A stretch of DNA of 64,000 nucleotides from Colocasia esculenta (Eukaryota > Streptophyta > Magnoliopsida > Alismatales > Araceae), in assembly GCA_014218235.1 (NCBI GenBank), contig CM024766.1, forward strand, positions 72,529,207 through 72,593,206, read 5' to 3'. Positions 58,211-64,000 of this stretch are shown here, in pieces. The translations under genes and the position numbers were made by a program. Position 1 is the first letter of the stretch. The number at the start of each line of letters is the position of its first letter. The notes under the pieces were generated by a model, which was not told the DNA's origin, ran no database searches, and saw only the letters and a program-made list of their open reading frames with translations.

Positions 58211-59102
58211 AACCTCCCGCTTAATCAAGGACTGGTATATGCACCCTCATGGCAAAACATTCTCCTCCTAAAATGGGACATAGATGTGACAGCAAAGAAC
58301 ATCAAGGAGTGGAGATCAAAGTATGAGTGACATGAAAATATGGAGGGGAATTGGGAGATGGATGTATCAGAATCTATGAGATCTTTAGATATTAGAATAT
58401 AAGAGATAAATTATTGTGTCTTGTGATTGTGCGACAAAGTTTAAGAACAAAGAGACATTCAATTCACAGCATATTTCAAGGTTTTAATAATCTGAATACA
58501 TTTAAAAAGATGAAGCAAATGTGATTGAAGGTGACTTATATGAATTGCCAATAGTGTGTATCACATTAGTTTAGTAGTTAAACATTTAACACAAAGTAGA
58601 ATAATAACTATAAACTCAATTATCATGAACTTCATCTAGGTCAATGCACATGTTCATCTTTTTATACTTTGAGTTTTGCTATCAATTTATGAGAGAGAAT
58701 ACAAGAATAAATTGGTCAACTCATACCTTTCAGTGCAAGAGGCCACATTCACTCAATGCAAGACCCCTTGATTACTTAGTGGTGTAACCTTCGTTATCTT
58801 ATACAGAGTTGAAAAATATATTATCACCTTTTGACGCGAGCTAAGACACTTGTTGAGGTGAAATTAGCCTGGTTACTCAGTGACAAAATGAAAATTTCAT
58901 TGCTCTGTCTATATCTCTCTATTTTTTTTAAATTATTTTTGAAAATTTGCAAGAACAGATTTTCATTGATTAGAATAGGCATGATCATGAGTGTAGAAGA
59001 ATTATCCTGAACATGAGTTAAAGATAAAGCAACAAAACATACACATGTTAAACACTACAGTTACTCATGTGCTTACAAGTGTTTTGCAACTCAGTGCAAA
59101 TG
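58211..59102. other. Copia-2b interior spacer, no coding sequence seen
   Basis: The stretch is AT-rich and has no open frame of note. The part at about 58760-58960 (gattacttagtggtgtaacc, gttactcagtga, cattgctctgtct) is homologous to Copia-1 30050-30330. Confidence 0.6.
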
Positions 59103-61193
59103 TGTAGCGGTCCTCGTCGTTTAGACCCGTTAACCTAATAACGTGCCTGATCCGACTCCGCCTCCCGCAAATGAGCCGAAGCCTGGCAAGGGATACCATT
59201 CACAAGTCCGTAGAAATATAAAGGAAACTGCTCAAATATATATAAGATTGCCATCTCACAAATATTTACATGAAATATACATAGCCATTTCTCAACTGTG
59301 GCTAGACACAACAACAACAACAACCTGGGGCATACCCCGAGCTGCACAAAGAAAGAAGATTACACTACTGGAGGTGCAGACCCTGCCCCGCTACGGTGCG
59401 GCTCGGAACTACATGAAGGATGGGAAGCCTCCTACTCTCCTTCACCTGAAAGGAGTAGGGGTGAGCCTCACAAGTCACTAGCTTAGTTGGGAAACTACCC
59501 TAGAAACCGAGCAAACCAAACTCACAAGAAACAACAAGAAGATATTAAAGAAGTAAACTCTACTTACCACATGCTATTAATAAAAGCAACTTTAATAAAT
59601 AAACAGCAAACCACAACCAGGTGTACGTGATAAAATAGGAAAACGCCACACTCGAGCCACGAAGACTGGTTCGCTACACCAGCTACTGACCCGGACAAAC
59701 CATACAGAACTACCTCTCAATCTCGTAGCCACAGACGTAAGGTCCAGCTGCCGCCCCACCAGAACAAGCCAACAAACTGTGGAGACCAACCAACACCACC
59801 TCTGCGGACCACACTGCCACAGGCCCATGCCCGGAGCCTTTAGGGACTCCGGCCCGAGCTCCCTAAAGTGAGGCACTGGAAAATAGGACTAGCTGGGGCC
59901 AGTACATCTACTGGTGTCCATAACCCCCAACCACGAGCGCGTTACAAGCGACAAAACACGAACTCTCACAAGTCGCTGCCCCATTGCCGTCTTTCCCTCA
60001 GCCGGACGTACAACTCTACACAAGAGTGAGGGTGTCCAGGAAGACGACACAGACCTCGACGGTACACAAGCACCGGGACAAGCCCCGAGCACTCACGTGC
60101 CTAGCTCACACGAAACCTGGGGCTCCCAACTGAAGAGGTAACCACGGTAAGCGTCGTACTACTCACCACGCATACACAAACCACGTGTACACCGCACAAA
60201 CCATGTGAACACCACATCAACCTCGTGAACAGCACGCTAAAGAGTGCTACAGGTGCCAATGCACTGCTTACCTTTACCAAATACAACAAACCACAATAAT
60301 CGGATAGCTATGCCAACATGTACAGACATAAAACCCCTCGGACCTGTTAACGCGACAGGGTCCCATGTCGCCTTCTGAATGCGACGCCCCCATAGGTCAC
60401 ATTCAGAAACCTGAACGCGATGGGTTGGCCTGTTGCATTCAGAACGCGACAGGAGGGTTCGTCGCCTTCACAGGCAGGAACCCTAATCTGGGGACCCCTC
60501 GCCGGATCATCCCCTTAAACCCTGTAAACTGGTGTTTAAACCCATTTTTCATGTTCTTCTCAATGCCCTAGCATGGTAGCGTTTATAAAGCATTAAACAA
60601 TCTAAACATGCACCACATGCAATCCATGCAATAAAACGAAGTGGAATCTCCCTACCTCCACAAAGAACGCGAAGAACAACCTCAACCCGGTGTTTCCCCC
60701 GCTCCGTAACATGTCCTCGCGGAGAGACCACGCCGAAAACGACACCAACACGCCCAATCGCCCGAAAAATCACCGCAGCAACCTCCCCTGGCCGAGCAGA
60801 GCTTGTGGAAGCTCTGTTTGGCCGACCTTACATAAAAATGCATCACACATGGGAACACGACGTAGCCCTCCGTCGTGACCTGAATGCGACGTAGGAGGCT
60901 GTCGCCTTCCCAAGGCCAACGTCAGCAAGTCACCCAACGCGCGACACGTGGCGTGCATGCAGACGACGACTGCCAAACAACGGTTTCAAGAATGAGACAC
61001 CCAGGGCTGTCGCATTCAGAACGCGACGCCCAGCACTGTCGCGTTCACAGACAGTGAACCAGTGAGTGCTTTGGGCCCAAACTGTTGGCCCACGAAGCCT
61101 CACTACTGCGTAAACACCTGAAACACACACTAATGGGCCACACACAGACCTCCATAACCATTTAGCCACGATCCAAACGGTCAATACGCTACA
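59103..61193 (-). repeat. Gypsy-3 3' LTR
   Basis: The ends form the 7-bp inverted repeat TGTAGCG (59103-59109) and CGCTACA (61187-61193). GCGAC / GTCGC word arrays lie at 60350-60480 and 60855-61050. Short frames inside it, several matching shadows in the Gypsy-2 LTR, are not called. Confidence 0.9.
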
Positions 61194-61215
61194 TTACTAT
61201 CACCTAAAAGAAATT
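61194..61215 (-). promoter_or_regulatory. Gypsy-3 polypurine tract region, degenerate
   Basis: The minus strand reads TTTCTTTTAGGTGATAGTAA before the LTR start TGTAGCG. The purine run is weaker than in the other elements. A near copy of the same block (tactatcacctaaaag) lies at about 61276-61291. Confidence 0.5.
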
Positions 61216-61280
61216 TCATCCTCGAAATTTAAAACGGAAACTCAACACTAAAATTTTTTAATTAAACAAGCATGGTACTA

Positions 61281-62745
61281 TCACCTAAAAGAATTAAAAT
61301 CTGACTCAAATAAATATGGATAATCTTTCATCATTTTATCTGCTAATTCCTACGTATCTTCTCTACCCTGCTTGTTTTCCCATTTGACTTTCACTAGTTC
61401 AATTTCTTTATTTCTGAGCTTCTGGGTTCTGCGACCTATGATTTGCACTGGATATTCTGACATAGTCATGTCTGGAATCAAATCATCTCTTTGATAACTA
61501 ACCACCTTAGTAGGATCTTTAATGTATTTTCTGAGCATTGAGACGTGAAACACATCATGTGCATCTGTAAAATCTGCTGGCAAATCCAATCTGTAAGCTG
61601 TCTCACCAATTCTTTCTTTTATCTGGAATGGGCCAACATATCTCGGGCTCAATTTTTGCCTCTTTTTATGAACCTAAGCACACCCTTGGTAGGAGAAACC
61701 TTCAAAAAGACATAATCTCTGACTTCAAACTGTAAAGGCCTATGTCTGGTATCTGTGTAACTCTTCTGACGACTCTGCGTTGTTTGAAGCTTTTCCTTGA
61801 TAAACTTTACTATCTCTGCACATTGCCAGATCAACTTTGGACCCATAACCTATCTCTCACCTACCTCATGCCAATTTAGTGGTGTCATGTACGGTCTGCC
61901 ATATAATTCTTCATAAGGTGCCATTCCGATACTTGCATGATGACTGTTATTATAGGCAAACTCTACCATACTCAAGTGGCACTCCCATACACCTCACCAA
62001 ACTAAGCAGTAAGCTCTCAACATGTCTTCTATTGTTTGAATTGTTCTTTCTATTTGCCCATCTATCTATGGATGATAAGCCGAACTGTACCTCAATTCGG
62101 TGCCAACCACTCTCTGCAAACTCTTTCAGATGCCTAATGTGAACCTAGGATCTCGATCTGAAACGATGGTAACTGGAATCCCATGCAAAAGTACTATTCT
62201 TTCCACATATAATTTGGCTAATCTATCCACTGACCATGACATACTTACTAGCAATAATCTGCAAACCTTGGTCAATCTGTCTACAAAATCCAAATAACAT
62301 TATGACCTACTGTTGACCTGGGCAAACCAACTACGAAATCTATAGCAATATCATCCCATTTCCACTGTGGAATGGGTAACGGTTGTAACAGTCCTGCTGA
62401 CCTCTGGTGCTCTGCTTTTACCTACTGACAAACTGCACATCTTGCTATAAACTCTCCAATTTCTTTCTTCATATTGGGCCACCAGAAGTGCTTCTTCATA
62501 TTTTGATACATCTTAGTACTGCCTGGGTGTATGGTGTATCTCGACCTGTGAGCCTCCTCTAACACTTTCTGCTTGATCTCAAAATCTACTGGCACATATA
62601 ACTGACCCTTGAGTCTGACCACACTGTCATCACCAAGAGTCACTTCTTCCATTCTTACAATATCTGCTAAACTATCATCTGTCCTTTGTGCTTCCAGTAT
62701 CTGCCAGTGTAGGGAAGGTTCCACTGCACTGCTTCCTAATATTGC
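61281..62745 (-). pseudogene. Gypsy-3 integrase with chromodomain end
   Basis: The HHCC region is complete (HRSRYTIHPGSTKMYQ, FIARCAVCQ, about 62422-62560). Catalytic Asp residues are seen in AIDFVVGLP (about 62330) and VSDRDPRF (about 62155), and Glu in DGQIERTIQ (about 62045), although they fall in different frames because of shifts near 62290 and 61850-62000. The C-terminal domain reads SPRYVGPFQIKERIGETAYR, then KVKWENKQGREDT, a TAG where Trp is expected, ELADKM and YPYLF, with the final stop at 61281. Several stops and frameshifts inactivate it. Confidence 0.88.
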
Positions 62746-64000
62746 TCACCACTGACTATTAGGCACATACAATGAATTTTCTACCACATTTTCATACAAT
62801 TTCCATTCTCTGATCATAAGTTGATTCATAACTGCCTTTCTGCTCAGTGCATCTGCCACCACATTAGCTCTGCCTGGATGGTATGCCAAACTGAAGTCAT
62901 AATCTTTCAAATATTCCATCCACCAACACTGCTTCAAATTCAGATCCTTTTGAGAGAAGATGTACTTTAAGCTTTTATGATCAGTGAATATCTCAAACCT
63001 CTCACCATATAAATAGTGCCGCCAAATCTTTAATTTAAAAACAGTTGCTGCTAACTCTAAATCATGCGTTGGATAATTTTCTTCATACTTCTTTAACTGC
63101 CTGGAGGCATAAGCTACCACCTTGCCATGCTGCATCAACACTGCTCCCAAACCTCTCCTTGATGCATCTGTGTACAAAACAAATCTGCCACTGCCTGACG
63201 GAATCTCCAATATCGGTGTTTTGGTAAGCCTTTTCTTCAACTCTGCAAAACTACGCCCGCAATCTGAAGACCATACAAAGGGTACTCCTTTTCTTGTCAA
63301 CCTTGTCATGGGAGCTGCTATGTTCGAGAAATCTTGGATGAACCATCTATAATATCCTGCAAGTCCCAAAAAGCTTCTAATCTCTGACATTGTCTTTGGT
63401 TCTTCCCATTTCATTACTACCTCAACCTTAGCTAGATCAACTGCAACTCCTTCTGTTGAGATAACATGACCCAAAAACTGAATTTCTTTCAACCAGAAGT
63501 CACATTTGCTAAACTTGCCATACAACTGGTGATCTCTTAATGTCTGTAAAGTGATCCTCAAGTGTGCTGCATGCTCCTCCTCTGACGTCGAATACACCAA
63601 GATATCATCAATGAAGAACACAATAAACTAATCCAGATACGGATGGAATATCCTGTTCATCAAATTCATGAAGGCTGCTGGCTCATTTGTCAAGCCAAAC
63701 GACATTACCACAAACTCATAATACCCATATCTGATCCTGAAAGTTGTCTTGTCATTATCTTCTTCTTTGATCCGTAACTGGTGGTACCCTGACCTCAAAT
63801 CAATTTTGGAAAATACCTTGGCTGACTGGAGCTGATCAAATAAATCATCTATTCTGGGAAGTGGATACTTGTTCTTAATGGTGACCTTATTCAGCTGCCT
63901 GTAATCAATGCACATTCTCAGACTGCCGTCTTTCTTATTGACAAATAATACTGGCGCTCCGCATGGCGAATGACTGGGTCTGATAAAGCCTTTCTCTAAC
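62746..64000 (-). pseudogene. Gypsy-3 reverse transcriptase and RNase H (5' part outside the window)
   Basis: One frame runs from the fingers (DYRQLNKVTIKNKYPLPR, FSKIDLRSGYHQLRI) through the palm FFIDDILVYS (about 63590-63620), LGHVISTEGVAVDLAKVE and LAGYYRWFIQDFSN to RNase H with YTDASRRGLGAVLMQ, DLELAATVFKLKIWRHYLY, DHKSLKYIFSQKD and NVVADALSRK. Stops at about 63625 and 62745 and a few amino-acid changes are the only breaks, so this is one of the better kept domains in the window. Gypsy-2 16424-17158 is its homologue. Confidence 0.92.

Larger units (their letters stand above)
56124..59102 (-). mobile_element. Copia-2b: 3' LTR and 3' interior of a Sirevirus-like element
   Basis: LTR 56124-58122 is followed on its right by a polypurine tract, so it is a 3' LTR of a minus-strand element. 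About 980 bases of interior are visible before the Gypsy-3 LTR starts at 59103. No coding sequence is seen in that interior, which matches the non-coding spacer of Copia-1 in part. The rest of the element would lie beyond Gypsy-3, outside the window. Confidence 0.78.
59103..64000 (-). mobile_element. Gypsy-3: Ty3/gypsy element, 3' LTR and pol (runs off the window)
   Basis: A 2091-bp LTR with ends TGTAGCG and CGCTACA is followed by integrase, RNase H and reverse transcriptase reading leftward on the minus strand. It is the closest relative of Gypsy-2 in this window, both in the LTR and in pol. Protease, gag and the 5' LTR would lie right of position 64000. Confidence 0.9.

Noticed and set aside
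1..64000. Host protein-coding gene
   Set aside because: Every recognisable coding region belongs to gag, pol or the extra ORF of a retrotransposon; nothing outside them resembles a known plant protein.

Overview
This window is a block of nested LTR retrotransposons from a plant nuclear genome. I find no host gene in it. A flowering plant with a large, repeat-rich genome is suggested by Ty3/gypsy chromodomain elements and Ty1/copia elements of Sirevirus type, initiator-Met tRNA primer sites (TGGTATCAGAGC and variants), long 1.4-3.9 kb LTRs, 5-bp target duplications, and C-to-T decay at CpG and CHG sites. The species cannot be named from the sequence.

Layout, working names mine. (a) 1-16423: Gypsy-1, minus strand, a gag-only element with LTRs of about 3.35 kb around a 1.07 kb interior. 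Its 5' LTR is split by Gypsy-T (4948-15361, plus strand), a full-length chromodomain gypsy with two 2.9 kb LTRs. (b) 16424-about 51955: Gypsy-2, minus strand. Its pol is cut by Gypsy-1 and by a tRNA-type SINE (17159-17324). Its 5' LTR is split by Copia-1. (c) 20343-50879: Copia-1, minus strand, Sirevirus-like, TSD CAACA. Its 3' LTR holds solo LTR B (20397-24268, TSD TGAAT) and solo LTR C (24864-26991, TSD GGTCC). Its gag is split by Gypsy-4 (35467-48520, TSD TGCCC), whose own gag is split by solo LTR A (41490-45061, TSD TCGGC). (d) About 51956-55165: the 5' end of another Sirevirus-like element, Copia-2a. (e) 55166-56123: two LTR fragments. (f) 56124-59102: the 3' LTR and 3' interior of Copia-2b. 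(g) 59103-64000: the 3' LTR and most of pol of Gypsy-3, a close relative of Gypsy-2, running off the right edge.

Relative order of insertion follows from who interrupts whom: Gypsy-2, then Gypsy-1 and Copia-1 inside it, then Gypsy-T inside Gypsy-1 and Gypsy-4 and solo LTRs B and C inside Copia-1, then solo LTR A inside Gypsy-4. If Gypsy-2 sits within Copia-2a, as the junction suggests, the nest is five levels deep.

All coding regions are broken by stops and frameshifts, so no element here looks able to move by itself. The features most worth a second look are non-coding: GCGAC-type inverted-repeat arrays in the LTRs of every gypsy family present, a collinear LTR core shared by several of them, a 57-bp palindrome repeated in the Copia-2 LTRs, and a TGTCGACA palindrome scattered through LTR, spacer and coding parts of Copia-1.
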